A stretch of DNA of 64,000 bases from Pegoplata infirma (taxonomy: Eukaryota > Arthropoda > Insecta > Diptera > Anthomyiidae): contig OY992540.1 in assembly GCA_963921195.1 (NCBI GenBank), positions 78,481,337 to 78,545,336 on the forward strand, written 5' to 3'. The notes below the pieces were generated by a model. It was not told the origin of the DNA. It saw nothing but the letters and a program-made list of their open reading frames with translations, and did no database searches. Within the stretch, counting starts at the first letter, position 1. Each line of letters begins with the position of its first letter. Both the position numbers and the translations under genes were made by a program. Below are positions 11,261 to 22,069 of the stretch, in pieces.

Positions 11261-12374
11261 CAGTGTTGCCACCAATGGAATTGGAAATTACACAAAAAAT
11301 TATCCAAAATCTCACAAATTACACAGAAATTTTTATTTTGTCATTCCGTTTGTAACCCCTGGTCTGCACCTGATTTTTATTGGTGGCAATAAGCAATAAC
11401 GTATGCAAATTAACAAAAAAAAACCCGCTTTGCGTCTATTTTAATGAATTCCTAATAGAGATGGCGTACGATTTTGATGTTTAATTGCCAGCAATAGTTG
11501 CACATAAAAATTGCCAAGCAATTATTTCTATAAAAGTTTTGACGTTATATCAGTTGTGGACACTAAAATATCGAAATATCGGTCAGAGAGCCCTTAAAGT
11601 ATATTTACATTATTGATCCTTGATCGATTCTAAGACATTCTTTGAATGTTACGTCCGTCCATCTGTATAAAACATACTGCAGTCTAAAATAAAAAATCTA
11701 GACTCCTGAAGATTGGCACGAATTTGTCTTATGGTCATAGGTAGGCTAAGTTCGTAAATGGGCTAAATGGGTCCAGGTGGAAAAATGTTTCCCCTTGAAA
11801 AACTAAACCAACCTTTGAAAAACGAAATTTTTTAATGATTTTTTTGCATTTTTGTTCAACAAATGAAACAGTTTTCAGTCCGCCTCCTTTTGTAGGCGTG
11901 GATAAAAAGAAATAATTTTAATTTTGATAAAATGGTTTTTATATTGATATAATTGTAATAATTAAGTGCAAAAATCATTATAAATCAACTTGTCAACATT
12001 AATCGCGTGGAGAAAAGTATCCCCAAATATGGGGATATTAAAAGATATTGAATAACAATTTTCAGATTTGGGAATAGGGATTCTCCAGAACAATTTTTAA
12101 TTTAAAAAGTCATAACATTAAATCATAAAGAAAATTAAGGCTTTAATGGTCAAAATATGCATGTTCTTCATTTATTATCTTGTATTTGGTAATAAAAATT
12201 TTTAAATGCGATGTTGTCAATGATTTTTTAAGCCAAAAATGTCGATAAAATGATAAAAAAAATTGGAGGTAAAATTACACAAAAATTACACATAAAATAT
12301 CATTATTCAAAAATTATCCAAGGATTTTGAAATTGTCCCACTTTTGGATTATTATCCAGAAAGTGGCAACACTG
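11261..12374. mobile_element. hAT element, 1.1 kb, 12 bp perfect ends
   Basis: Ends are CAGTGTTGCCAC and its exact complement GTGGCAACACTG. The flanks are a perfect 8 bp duplication AGTCGTAG (11253-11260 and 12375-12382). Near both ends are TTACACA and AAAATTATCCAA motifs in opposite orientation, as subterminal repeats. There is no transposase frame. An INE-1-like fragment is embedded (11340-11660). Confidence 0.9.
11340..11660 (-). mobile_element. INE-1-like family B fragment inside a hAT
   Basis: TTGTCATTCCGTTTGTAAC at 11340 and ATCGAAATATCGGTC near 11569 are adjacent in other family B copies (for example 17820-17865), so 11361-11568 may be a further insertion. Downstream come AGTATATTTACATTATTGAT and CGTCCGTCCATCTGT, the usual core. 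Confidence 0.55.
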
Positions 12375-12627
12375 AGTCGTAGACTACTACTCTAACAGCA
12401 AAACTTTAAAAGCAGGAAATACTTTACACACAATCTCTACTTGAATATATGATTTGTTTTTTGGATCGTAAAGGCAGAGGCACGAACATTTTAGAATCTG
12501 TTCTAAGGTCGTACAAAAAAGAAAAATATAAAATCTACAGTCTTAAAAAAAAAATTGTGTAAAAACTCTAAAGTAAAGTATTGTTAAACTTTATGAGGCT
12601 TAAAAGCAAAAACTGGTCTTAAAGATT

Positions 12628-13187
12628 TTATATACTCTACCTAGTGGTAGAGGGTATATATAAGTTTGTCATACCGTATGAAACACATCGAAAAATTTGT
12701 CTATAACCCCATAAACAGTGATCGATTTTATAATATTCTGCCCGTCTGTCTGTTGAAATGGTGTTCACGGCCAAAATAATACACCATTATGATTGTAACT
12801 TAATGCAGTTATTTATTGTGGATTTGAGAAATTTGGTATTGCATTTGAGCGATATCGCTTCAACGGCTTAAAAGTCATGACCGAAAATGTAAGCACACGT
12901 CGAAAAATTTGATTCATTCCACATAACCTAAAAATACAAATTGCTTTAATTTGACTACAGGTTGACAAATGTGAACAGAATTAGGTAGAGAAAGGTATTT
13001 AAATAAGTACAAACATATTTTTTCCCCCAGAAATGTTTGCTCAAAATTTTTTTTCACCAAAAATTTTTTTTCCGCAAATTTTTTTTTATTTATTTTTTTC
13101 AAAAGCTTTTCGCAATAATCGTTTTTACATTATGAAGTGTATCTATACATTCGGCAGCACCGAATTTAACTTTTTTTACCTGTTTAT
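12628..13187 (-). mobile_element. INE-1-like family B element, reverse copy
   Basis: It begins with the terminal hairpin TACCTAGTGGTAGAGGGTAT region and continues ATAAGTTTGTCAT, CCCCATAAACAGTGATCGAT and CCCGTCTGTCTGTTG. It ends with TTCGGCAGCACCGAA and TTTTTTACCTGTTTA, the complement of the usual 5' end. It is non-coding, with the same architecture as the copy at 58277-58815. Confidence 0.6.
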
Positions 13188-14296
13188 TTTTATACTACGA
13201 CTAGTACTACTTCGTTTTTTTTTTGTTATGATGGTCTGCTACAAGCAGTATAAACGAACGTTTCTTTTTTCATAAAAGTAACGGTAACAGTAGTTTCCTG
13301 TTTCTTTTTTGTTTGTATTTTCTTTAAAACAGTGGAGCATTCATGCAACTTATGATGGTGGCGGCTTGCAACTTCTGTATGGAGTTGGTTTCTGTGTTTT
13401 TTTCTTTATTCTGCAGTAAAGAAATATGCATCGTTAAACTTTTTGGTATTTCTTAAACGCATGTTACAATTTCTCTGCATTTTTTTTGGAATTTTGTTTC
13501 GTTTACTTGTTAGTCTTTCATATTTTGTTTCATATTCTGCTGGTGTTTTGTTTTTTTGAATGAGCCAAGTTTTCAAGTTAAAAGAATGAATGCATTTTTT
13601 TTCTTGTTGTTGTTAACTTACTAACCAGTATTTTTGTTTGTAAAACAGACAAAACCTGTTTATATTTTCTCTTAAACACTGCCATACACTACAAATATAA
13701 CAAGTCCAATTCTATTTTCTGGTTTTCCCCCTAAACACCTACAATTCTTTTGTTTGTGTTGTTTTTTGTTCAATTTTTTTGTAAAATTGTGAAAAATTTT
13801 TACAAACAAATGTTTATGTTTTTATAACGTAGCTTTAGTAGACCCACATTTAAATTAATCAATTTGACCTGAATTTGTTTTGAAAATATAAAATACAAAT
13901 ACAAATTAACACCTTAACACTCGCATACTCGTAGTTATTTTTATTTTTTTTTTTCTAAATCCTAATCTATAATTAGTTTTTAGATTAATTCACTTAAATA
14001 CATTTGATTCTAATTTGCATTTATAAAATCAATGAAAAAAAAATCTACAGTGAAAATCAAAAAGAAAGCACACAAATTGAAAAATCGCTCCTTCGAGTTG
14101 AATTTTGATTGCTATCGACTTTGGGATTTAACCATCTGGTCTTATAGTAATTTCACTAGCAAAAATCCTGTAAATTATAATCATAAAATAACGATTTTTT
14201 TTAAGAGTAAAATTTTTTTAGTGTAAAAATATTTTTGAGTGACAAAAATACTTTGTAAGATATTTTTTAACCTATATGTATTTTCAAAATATTAAC
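13188..14296. other. AT-rich, T-homopolymer sequence without a gene
   Basis: Long T runs and TTGTTTGT-type text. Short open frames here are low in complexity and resemble no family. No inverted-repeat ends were found. Confidence 0.6.
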
Positions 14297-14435
14297 TTGG
14301 AAATATTTTTTAAAAAATTTCTAAAAAACGTCTACAAATAATTTCATTTTCCAGCGCGACCCTCGTATATCATTTAATAGTTGCTTAATCTGGACGCTAT
14401 CAAGCTTAAATTCAAGCTTGGAAAATTTTCAATAT
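14297..14435 (+). mobile_element. Fragment of element L (Tc1/mariner-like)
   Basis: CTTGGAAATATTTTTTAAAA, AATTTCATTTTCCAG, CGACCCTCGTATATCA and CAAGCTTAAATTCAAGCTT follow the same order as the right arm of element L at about 47230-47370. Both ends are missing. Confidence 0.55.
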
Positions 14436-14439
14436 ACCC

Positions 14440-14935
14440 CAAAAAAAACCTTGTAAAATTACAAGAAAAACTTTTAACTTTTTTTTGCTACCTGTTATTT
14501 GGCAAAAATTCCTAGTAATTTTACAAGCTTTTTACCAATATTTTTGTAATTTTAAATTGTAAATTTACAAAGTTTTTGATACGATAAATTTTACAACGAG
14601 GTTTCGCAACGTTACTAGACTTTTTGCTACCTCCTATTTTACGAGAAATCCTAGTAATCTTACAAGCTTTTTACCAATGGTTTTGTAATTTTACAAGCTT
14701 TTTACCAATACAATTGTAAATTTACAATTCTCGTGAATTTACTAGTTTTTTTTTGTAAAATTATCTTGGAAATTTGTAAAATTACAAAAAAAAAAAAAAT
14801 TAATTACAAAAAAAAAAAAATGTAAATTTCGATCCAAATTTGTTTGCAAAAAAAAACAAGGAAAACTGTCAAATATTGGTAAAATAGGATTACGAGACTT
14901 TTCCTAGTAATTTGACAAAGATTTTTTTGTGTACT
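14440..14935. mobile_element. Element related to G (CACTCAAAA-type ends)
   Basis: It starts CCCCAAAAAAAACCTTGTAA and ends ATTTGACAAAGATTTTTTTG then TGTACTAC. Inside are repeated blocks AATTTTACAAGCTTTTTACC and CTACCTCCTATTTTACGAG. Element G at 34538 has the same blocks (AGGAGGTAGCAAAAAAT) in the opposite order. Boundaries are approximate. Confidence 0.5.
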
Positions 14936-15150
14936 ACAAGTAGTATAGGGGTTTTAATGACAAATCGTTAATGATCAATCTAAAAATATTAATACAAATT
15001 TGTATATTTGCTAAATAATCTTGATAATGGAATCTGACAAATTCTGAAACACGTCTCGATTAAGTCTTGCAAAAATTACCAACATAAATGAATTTTAAAC
15101 AAAAAAATAATTTTCTTGAAAATTTTGCTTTGAAAATATCATAGTTTTAA
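14936..15150 (+). repeat. Dispersed repeat M, copy 1
   Basis: CTACAAGTAGTATAGGG, ATATTTGCTAAATAATCTTG, AATGGAATCTGACAAATTC and AAATAATTTTCTTGAAAATT recur in the same order at 50210-50405. The second copy is part of a larger inverted repeat. Confidence 0.55.
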
Positions 15151-15156
15151 TTAAAA

Positions 15157-15931
15157 ACAAGTAAGAAAGTTATATGGGTCCCAAGTCCAAACATGGACCG
15201 ATTGGATCTGTCTTTTGTTAGATCTTAATTTGGTGTAGAAAACACACACAGATCAAATTTTAGTAGAATTGGTTTATTTTTTTGTCAATAGACCGATTTA
15301 ACTTAATATCGGTCGAAATTTTTATATGGGGGACTATGTCCAAAAATATATTCCGATTTGATTTGGTTACTAAAGTGCACGTTTAACACCTAAAAATATT
15401 TTTTTTTATCAAATATTTCCATTTTTATGAATTTTGAGCGAATTGTGTGAATATCGGGAGGGTGGTTTGTATGGGGACTACCAGAAGGACTGACCTGATT
15501 CCTTTGAAATTTGGAATGGTGATTTTTACATACAATGGTGATTTGTTACATTTGTTTAGCTGCTAAATTTCAAAGCGATATCTGTTACAATACGGTAATT
15601 AGAGTCATTTAAGCTGAATCTAAAGGGGGCGTTTGTATGGGGGCTAGGTCTTAACATAGACCGATTTTCTTTCAATGGGCTTCGTCCTTAGGCCAAAAGA
15701 TGCTTAAGTTTCAAATTTCAAGTCAATTGTTTGAAAATTGCGACCTGTATCGTGCTTAAACCGATAGATGGACAGACGGACGGACGGACGGACATCGCTA
15801 AATCGACTCAAAAAGTAATTCTGAGTCGATCGGTATGCTTGAAGGTAGGTCTAGGACCAATATTTCGGGTAGTTATTAATATCAGCACAAACTCATTGTA
15901 CCCTGTACCACAGAGTGGTGTAGGGTATAAA
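15157..15931 (+). mobile_element. INE-1-like family A element, copy 1
   Basis: It starts ACAAGTAAGAAAGTTATA and runs through GTCCAAACATGGACCGAT, GGGAGGGTGGTTTGTATGGG and a GACA/GACG tract (15769-15793). It ends with the hairpin ACCCTGTACCACAGAGTGGT then GTAGGGT. A microsatellite core plus a terminal hairpin and no target duplication is the known layout of INE-1/DINE-1 Helitron relatives; assignment to that group is inference. Compared with copy 2 it lacks the TCGGTCAAGACCGACC segment near the start. Confidence 0.65.
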
Positions 15932-15982
15932 AAGGAAAAAATATAATAGTTTAGAGGTCAAATAAAACAATTTTTAATAAAA

Positions 15983-16783
15983 ACAAGTAAGAAAGCTATA
16001 GTCGGTCAAGAACTACCATATGATACCCTACACCAGCGTTTTCTGGAAAATGAGTCCCAAGTCCAAACATGGACCGTTTGGATATGTCTTATGTTAGATC
16101 TTTATTTAGTGTTGAAAACACACACAGATCAAATTTTAGTGGAATTTGTTTATTTTTTTGTCAAAAGACCGATTTAACAGAATATCGGTCGACACTATTA
16201 TATGGGGGACTAAGTCCACAAATGGTCCAATTATATTCCGATTTGATGAGGTTACTAAAGTACACGATTAAGACCTAAAAATAAAATATGTATCAAATAT
16301 TTCCATTTTCATGAATTTTGAGGGAATTATGTGAATATCGGGAGGGTGGTTTGTATGGGGACTACCAGAAGGACTGACCCGATTCCTTTGAAATTTGAAA
16401 TGAAGATTTGTGAATACAAAATTTGATTACCTGCTAAATTTCAAAGCGATATCTATTATAATACGGTTATTGGAGTAATTTAAGCCGAGTCCAAAGGGTG
16501 TGTTTGTATGGCGGCTAGGTCTTAACACGGACCGATTTTCTCCAATTTCAATAGGTTTTAAATTTCAAGTCAATTGAAAAAGTTTTAAATTTCAAGTCAA
16601 TTGATTGAAAATTGCGACCTGTATCGTGCTTAAACCGATAGATGGACGGACGGACAGACGGACGGACATCGCTAAAGCGACTCAAAAAGTAATTCTGAGT
16701 CGAGGTAGGTCTAGGACCAATATTTCGGGTAGTTACAAACATCAGCACAAACTCATTATACCCTGTACCACATATTGGTGTAT
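15983..16783 (+). mobile_element. INE-1-like family A element, copy 2
   Basis: It lies head to tail 51 bp after copy 1. It keeps the 5' block (AGTCGGTCAAGAAC, GATACCCTACACC), the GACG tract (16645-16670) and the start of the 3' hairpin, which is altered (CCACATATTGGTGTATCAG). It also has a short internal duplication of TTTTAAATTTCAAGTCAATT at 16555 and 16580. Confidence 0.65.
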
Positions 16784-16857
16784 CAGAACTTGAAAAAAAA
16801 AATTTACTAAAATTGTTTTTGGGTGTAAAATATTCTTTGAGTGTTTATTTATTTTTA

Positions 16858-17285
16858 CGCACAAAAAATGATTGACTAAAAAAATTCAATTAAATATATT
16901 GATCAACAAAATTTAATTGAGTCAATCATTGTTTTGATCAACATTTTAGTTATTTTCTTTAACTATCAAATTACAAATTTTCCACATACTATATTTTTTC
17001 ACTTTAATTTATTTGAATGCATAATTCAAATATATACAACATAATCGGGGTTTACTTTTTTTATTGTTGGCAACATATTGGAAAGCAAAAAATATGAATT
17101 TCTTCGTATTTTTGTCATAAGCGTACAATTCATTCGTTAAATCAATCATTATTTTAATTGACCTTGAATAAAAATTGATAAAAATTTTTGATCAAAGTCG
17201 AAAAAGCGATTGATTGAGAAAAAATCAATTATTCGCCAACAAATTTGATGATTGATATAACAATTTTCTTCATCGGAGGAGTTTT
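16858..17285 (+). mobile_element. Family H element, copy 2
   Basis: It starts CGCACAAAAAATGATTGAC next to TA, then follows the 22114 copy: TTGATCAACAAAATTTAA, GGCAACATATTGGAAAGCAA and TTTGATGATTGATATAACAA. The 3' terminal block (GTTGATTGAAATTCG, TTTTTCTGTG) is missing, so it is truncated. Confidence 0.65.
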
Positions 17286-17319
17286 AATTTGTTAAATATT
17301 TTTTGGGCTTCCCAATGTT

Positions 17320-17870
17320 TTTAAATCGTGTTTACCCGTTTTTTTTTAACACGTATGGTAAAATTTACTGAAATTCACGGTTATGCTCATAACTTTTGAA
17401 CAACTGGACCGATTTCGCCGTACTTACAAATCTGACGCTGAAAATGATAAATATATGTGCCAAGCATTAGCACCTTTCACGTTGTCTTTAGTGTGTTAGC
17501 GTGTTTTTAACAAAAAAAATCGCGAAATACACCTACCGAAATTGACGGTTTACTTAAAACTTTTGAACCACAAGACCGATTTAGCTGCATTTTCTTTTGA
17601 TTTGACTCAAATTAAATTTAAATTAAAGTTTGTCTTAATCCCTTTAAAATAGTCCAAGAAATTTGTTTTTTAATTTCTTGAACGTAGGAAAAAAGCCGGC
17701 ATTTTTTGCAAATTTGAAACAGCAATATTTCGAAAACCGGTCGAGATTTAAATTTTTTTTTCGATATTTGTGTTCAGCGCAACAAAATTAATAAATATGA
17801 TGTATCGCAAAAGTGCTATACTCACTTTGTCATTTCGTTTGTAACGCATCGAAATATTGGTGGAGCACAC
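17320..17870. mobile_element. Broken INE-1-like family B pieces
   Basis: CATAACTTTTGAACAACTGG then ACCGATTTCGCC (17390-17420) and a repeat of the same motif at 17557-17585 match 51305-51330 and 51480-51510. The segment TTTCTTGAACGTAGGAAAAA at 17680 recurs at 37517. TTTGTCATTTCGTTTGTAAC then GCATCGAAATATTGG (17828-17862) is the 3' part in reverse. The order suggests several rearranged fragments. Confidence 0.5.
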
Positions 17871-18153
17871 CATTAAGTATATTACACCGACTATCAAAAT
17901 TGGACTTGAATCAGACCACATTCACATTAAACTAGAGGTAGAATACAGCATAACTACGTTCTAAGTTTTTAATTTTGTGACGTTTTTTCCTTTTTAAAGC
18001 TCCTCAAAGTTTTATGGAAAGAAGAAAATTTAAATTTTTTTAAAAATATTTCGTTCCCTCCCGATATTCACAAAAATCTCTCAAAATTGATTAAAAATTA
18101 ATTATTTGATTGAAATTTTTTTGTGTATATGTTAAACGTCTACTTTGGTAATA

Positions 18154-18429
18154 CCATATTCGCATACAATGTTCAAAACATCGTTTAACTTTTGTGTTTA
18201 AAATTAAACGAAAGTGTTCGCATTGCCAGTAGTTTAAAAAACTATCCGCTTCTCTTCTAGTTCGTTTAGCAGCGGCTGTTTTTTTGATGACAACTTAACA
18301 CAGGGTTGTTATTTCGTGTTTCCGAGATGTTTTGGAAATGTTTTCGAGATGTTTAAAATTAAACGATGTTTTGTTTTGAATGTATGGGGAAACACATGTT
18401 TAAATTTAAACTTGCCAATGTGAATATGG
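18154..18429. mobile_element. Small foldback MITE with TA target
   Basis: It starts CCATATTCGCAT after TA and ends ATGTGAATATGG before TA. Inside, CATCGTTTAACTTTTG and AAATTAAACGATGTTTTG are in opposite orientation. It is 276 bp and non-coding. TA duplication with short inverted ends fits a Tc1/mariner-type MITE. Confidence 0.65.
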
Positions 18430-18985
18430 TATAACTTTAATAATTCTATGCGAGAAGTTTTCGCATCGAGAAAAAATAAATAATATTGTAGTCATTTAGT
18501 TTTCTACAGGGTGAGTACAATGATGCTAGTGTTAAAAACATCGAATACAAAAAAGATATCATAGCTTTTTTCTGAATCACTCTGTGACATACTGGATGAC
18601 TATACACTCAAAAAATTATGTCATTAACTGTTTGTAGTTTATTTAAAAAGTTTTCCGTTTAGTCGTTTTTAAAAGAAAAAAACATTTGTTTGGTGTTCAT
18701 TTTTTATTAATGACTACATCAGTCTTTTGTTTCAATAATAACACACTAAAAAATAAAGACTTTCATTAACATTTAATTTATAAAGTCATTTATTTTTGTT
18801 CTGTAAGTAAAAACTACTGATTATTCTTTAAATTTTTAATGATTTGTGTAAGTATTTTTTTTTTTAAATTGTTGCTATTTTTTAATGATATATCATTAGT
18901 TTTTACCTACACAAGTAGGTTATTTGTTTGTAGAAAAAAAAATTAAAAAATTATTTATAGAAATATAAAAACATATTTGTATCAA

Positions 18986-19052
18986 GTGACTTTGGCACGA
19001 TGGGTAGAGTGTCTGGCCAGAATGTAGTTGATTGCGGGATCGATTCCCCAAA
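18986..19052 (+). pseudogene. tRNA-like Pol III promoter segment
   Basis: TTTGGCACGATGGGTAGAGT resembles a tRNA D-arm/A box and GGGATCGATTCCCC (B box GGATCGATTCC, 19038-19048) a T-arm. Spacing between the boxes is tRNA-like, but no acceptor stem closes and the anticodon arm is not convincing. This is likely a tRNA-derived relic rather than a functional tRNA. Confidence 0.4.
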
Positions 19053-19100
19053 ATTTTATTAAAAATTTTTAAAAAAAATATTTCAATAGAAAATTGTATA

Positions 19101-19225
19101 AAATAACCTACGAAATCATTAATTTTTAATGTTTTCGTAGGTTATTTTTTTGTAATTTGTTGGTAAAAATAACAGAACTATCATTAATTTTTAATGTTTT
19201 CGTAGGTTATTTTTTTCGAATTTGT
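19101..19225. repeat. Hairpin and 65 bp direct repeat
   Basis: AAATAACCTACGAAA (19101) is the complement of TTTCGTAGGTTATTT (19134), making a hairpin around TCATTAATTTTTAATG. The right half (TCATTAATTTTTAATGTTTT then CGTAGGTTATTTTTTT) is repeated 65 bases later at 19181. Confidence 0.7.
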
Positions 19226-19340
19226 TGGTAAAAAAGAATGAAAAAACCGTAATTTTTTAATGTTTAGTATTATTTATTTTAGAAAATTTTGTCAACAGTA
19301 AAAAATAAATGTTGATGTTTTTAAAACAAATTAATAATTA

Positions 19341-19842
19341 CTGGGATGGTTTTCAATTGTTTATTCACTGGTTTTAAATGTGTTTTTCTTTTGTTTTTGC
19401 CTACAAAATATTTTATGTGTAACGTTATTTTATTTTTTTCGATGCGAAAACTTCTTGCATAGTTATAGAAATCGGGTACTGATTATAATTGCACCATTTT
19501 TGGGCTCACAAGGGAAGTACCCCGAACTTTATGAACCAACTTGTCTAAGACTTAAAATATATATAAAAGTGACGATTTTAAGGTTGGGTGTCTCGACTTA
19601 TCGGCCATATCAGTGTTTAAAAATTTCTCTGCCACCTTATAAAACAATGTGGACCTACGGGAAAATTCCGAAAACTCCCGAACTAACAGAACAAAATTAT
19701 TATTAGATTATTTCATATTCATATTGATATTTATGCATTGACTAAAATACCCCCCAAAATTTAAACATTTTCGTGAAAAAAAAAATATTTAACGAAGCCA
19801 AATTACAAAAAACGTTTTTTTCGCAATTTTTTAAGCGATAGA
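19341..19842. other. No gene recognised
   Basis: A 108-codon open frame (19380-19706, plus strand) has no recognisable domain, and its codons look like chance. CGATGCGAAAACTTCTTGCA at 19440 is an inverted copy of 18440-18465, so part of this DNA is repetitive. Confidence 0.5.
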
Positions 19843-19903
19843 TCCAACCACTCCATGTTTAGACTTGGGATCCAGTTTCTGGAAAACACTGGTATAGGTC
19901 GGT
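19843..19903 (-). mobile_element. INE-1-like family A fragment
   Basis: CCATGTTTAGACTTGGGATC then CAGTTTCTGGAAAACACTGG then TATAGG matches the 5' part of family A in reverse (compare 52170-52215). Confidence 0.6.
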
Positions 19904-19977
19904 TATTTCTTATTTTGTTATTATTCAATTTGTTTAATATTGGGAAAATGTTTTTTTTTGGTCCGGGCCCTTCTGAG

Positions 19978-20520
19978 CAGCGATGCCAATTTAGCGCTTT
20001 TCGCGCTAGATTTAGCGCTTTCTGAGCACCCAAAAAGCGCATTTTTTAAATCTAGCGCGTTTTTAAAAAAGGCGCTAAACCGGCGCGTTTTCACTTTTTT
20101 ATTTAGCGCCTTAAGCACTTTCTTTCTACAACTAATCACTTTGAGAAAAAATGCATATTTTACAACAGAAACGTCCTAATAACAGTCTAAATTCCATATT
20201 TTTCACGTAATTGTTGTAGAACATCCATAGAAATGTAAAACTTTGTTAAAAATTAAAAAAAAAAAATGTTTTGTATAATAAAAACAAGAACAAATTTAGT
20301 TTAAACATTTTTAAAGCAATTTTTTAGACTATTCTGCAAATTGGCCTGATGATTTTATATAATATATATATATTCTATATATATTATATTAAAACCGTTA
20401 AATTCAAAAAAAAAATTTTAGCGCTTTTTGGCGCTTTTTACTTTATTTACATTTAGCGCTTTTTAGCGCTTTTTGAGTCACTGTTTTGCGCGTTTTGCCT
20501 GTAAAAAGTTGGCATCACTG
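19978..20520. mobile_element. hAT MITE with TTTAGCGC subterminal repeats
   Basis: It is flanked by a perfect 8 bp duplication CTTCTGAG (19970-19977 and 20521-20528). Ends CAGCGATGCCAATTT and the complement of AAGTTGGCATCACTG match at 13 of 15 bases. AGCGCTTTT/AAAAGCGC motifs cluster at both ends (19990-20105 and 20415-20480), a pattern seen where hAT transposases bind. The 543 bp element is non-coding; its centre has an AT palindrome at 20355-20395. Confidence 0.9.
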
Positions 20521-20528
20521 CTTCTGAG

Positions 20529-21296
20529 GGCATCCCACAAAAAAAATATTAAGGATTTTTTTAAGTATGCTGATGAAAATTTATATTTTTGCAATTTTTT
20601 TTTTTTTGCTGTTTTGTTTATTAGTGCACTACCCAACAAATTCCCTGCTCTAATTTTTTACTCTTCACTGTTTCCTGCATACATAGTACAATCCAATCCG
20701 CCTGTGGTCGTAGTAAAAGCTAAAAAAAATTGACAGTTGATTTTATAAATAGTCTACATATTGCTGTTATTTTCCAACAATGTACCCTACATACACATTT
20801 TTTGTTTAGATGTCTAATTCAGTTTATAAATTTTAGTTCTAAAACTACCGCTCCTCACTCCCTGCCCATTGATAGCCCATCACTTTGTTTTGTTAATAAT
20901 GAAGTTGTTGAGCGCTTTATTTATATTAATCTTCCGTTCATTTTCGTGTTTTTTAATTAGAAAAAAATTACTTTTCTACGTGATGTTAGACAAAATAGTT
21001 TATGTTTATTTGTTTTAAAAATAAACAACACCAAAAAAAAATACATAAAAATTTTAGAACCAAATTTAGTTAAAATTGCTTCTCTCATTTTTGAAGTTTT
21101 AGAAAAGAAACATAAAGGGGAAGTTTAACGATGAGTTGATATAAAGGCCTAAATATTAAAACATCTGTTTAAGTTGACGTAACTAAGGTGGTGGTGGTTT
21201 TAAAATTTAAGGAAATGGAAATGTTTTACCAAAAAAAAATTAAAATAAAACTATTTGAAATATTCAAAGTATTTAATTGAAATGAAGAATCGATTT
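20529..21296. other. No gene recognised
   Basis: AT-rich sequence. Two short plus-strand open frames (around 20473-20733 and 20730-20960) show no family features, and the first begins inside the hAT MITE. Confidence 0.55.
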
Positions 21297-22042
21297 GAGA
21301 GAATAATCACAATTGGAGCGGGAAGCGGAAAAACGCTTCAAAAATCGAGCGATTAATTTAAATTAGGCGTCAAGCGGTTTGCGGTTTTCTTTGCATTATT
21401 TTTGACATTCATACCTCGAAATTTATAATTGTTGTGATAATTATTTTAATTTTTTTTAGAAATTTTACTTTTGGCAATAAATTTTTTTTATATTTAAACA
21501 ATAAAAATTGTTCAATATTATAAGAACTCATTCAATTAAGACCAAGAGACAAAATCTTATAATACAGTTGCAAAACAAGAAAATAACAGCAACTTTTGCA
21601 CAATTTATTTATTCGAAACAATAAAAAATAAAATACACATTCCGTGAAACAAATTTTACATATTGCATCCTAAAAACTTGAAAAAATGCATAAAAAATCA
21701 TATATTTTTTAACAATATCTATTAATTTTTCAGCAAACTCCTTTGTTTGAATAATTTTCCATATTTTTTTCTGTTTTGCTTTGTTGTTTATTTCCATCTG
21801 TCAAAAAACTCGTACTTTACTTGTATTTTACAACACTGTACAGAAAAACAATACTTTTTTGGTTAAAGTCTGGCAACGCCAAAAAATAAAATGAGAGGAA
21901 AAATGAGAGAGAGAGAAAAAACGCCATGAAAATAGAATAGAATCTATTTCGGCGGAAAAACGCCGCGGAATTTTGATTGCATACAAAATGTGTGGGGAGA
22001 GTTGCGGAAAACCGCTTCCCGCTCCAATTGTGATTAATCTCT
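21297..22042. mobile_element. Inverted-repeat element with GGAGCGGGAAGCGG ends
   Basis: GAGAGAATAATCACAATTGG then AGCGGGAAGCGG at the left is mirrored by CCGCTTCCCGCTCCAATTGT then GATTAATCTCTG at the right, about 38 bp with few mismatches. Further GCGG motifs lie just inside both ends. The ends look hAT-like (CAGAGATTA on the reverse), but no clear 8 bp duplication is visible. Confidence 0.65.
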
Positions 22043-22069
22043 GAAGTTAGTTTTCTGTTTTCAAAGATC

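Larger units (their letters stand above)
18605..19340. mobile_element. Probable CACTCAAAA-type element with tRNA-like insert
   Basis: The left end CACTCAAAAAATTATG follows TA, as in the well-defined elements D, G and K. The right end was not found and the coordinate is arbitrary. The interior holds a tRNA-like segment (18986-19052) and a small hairpin/tandem array (19101-19225). Confidence 0.4.

Noticed and set aside
19380..19706. 108-codon plus-strand frame
   Set aside because: No recognisable domain or coding bias; a nearby segment is an inverted repeat of 18440-18465.
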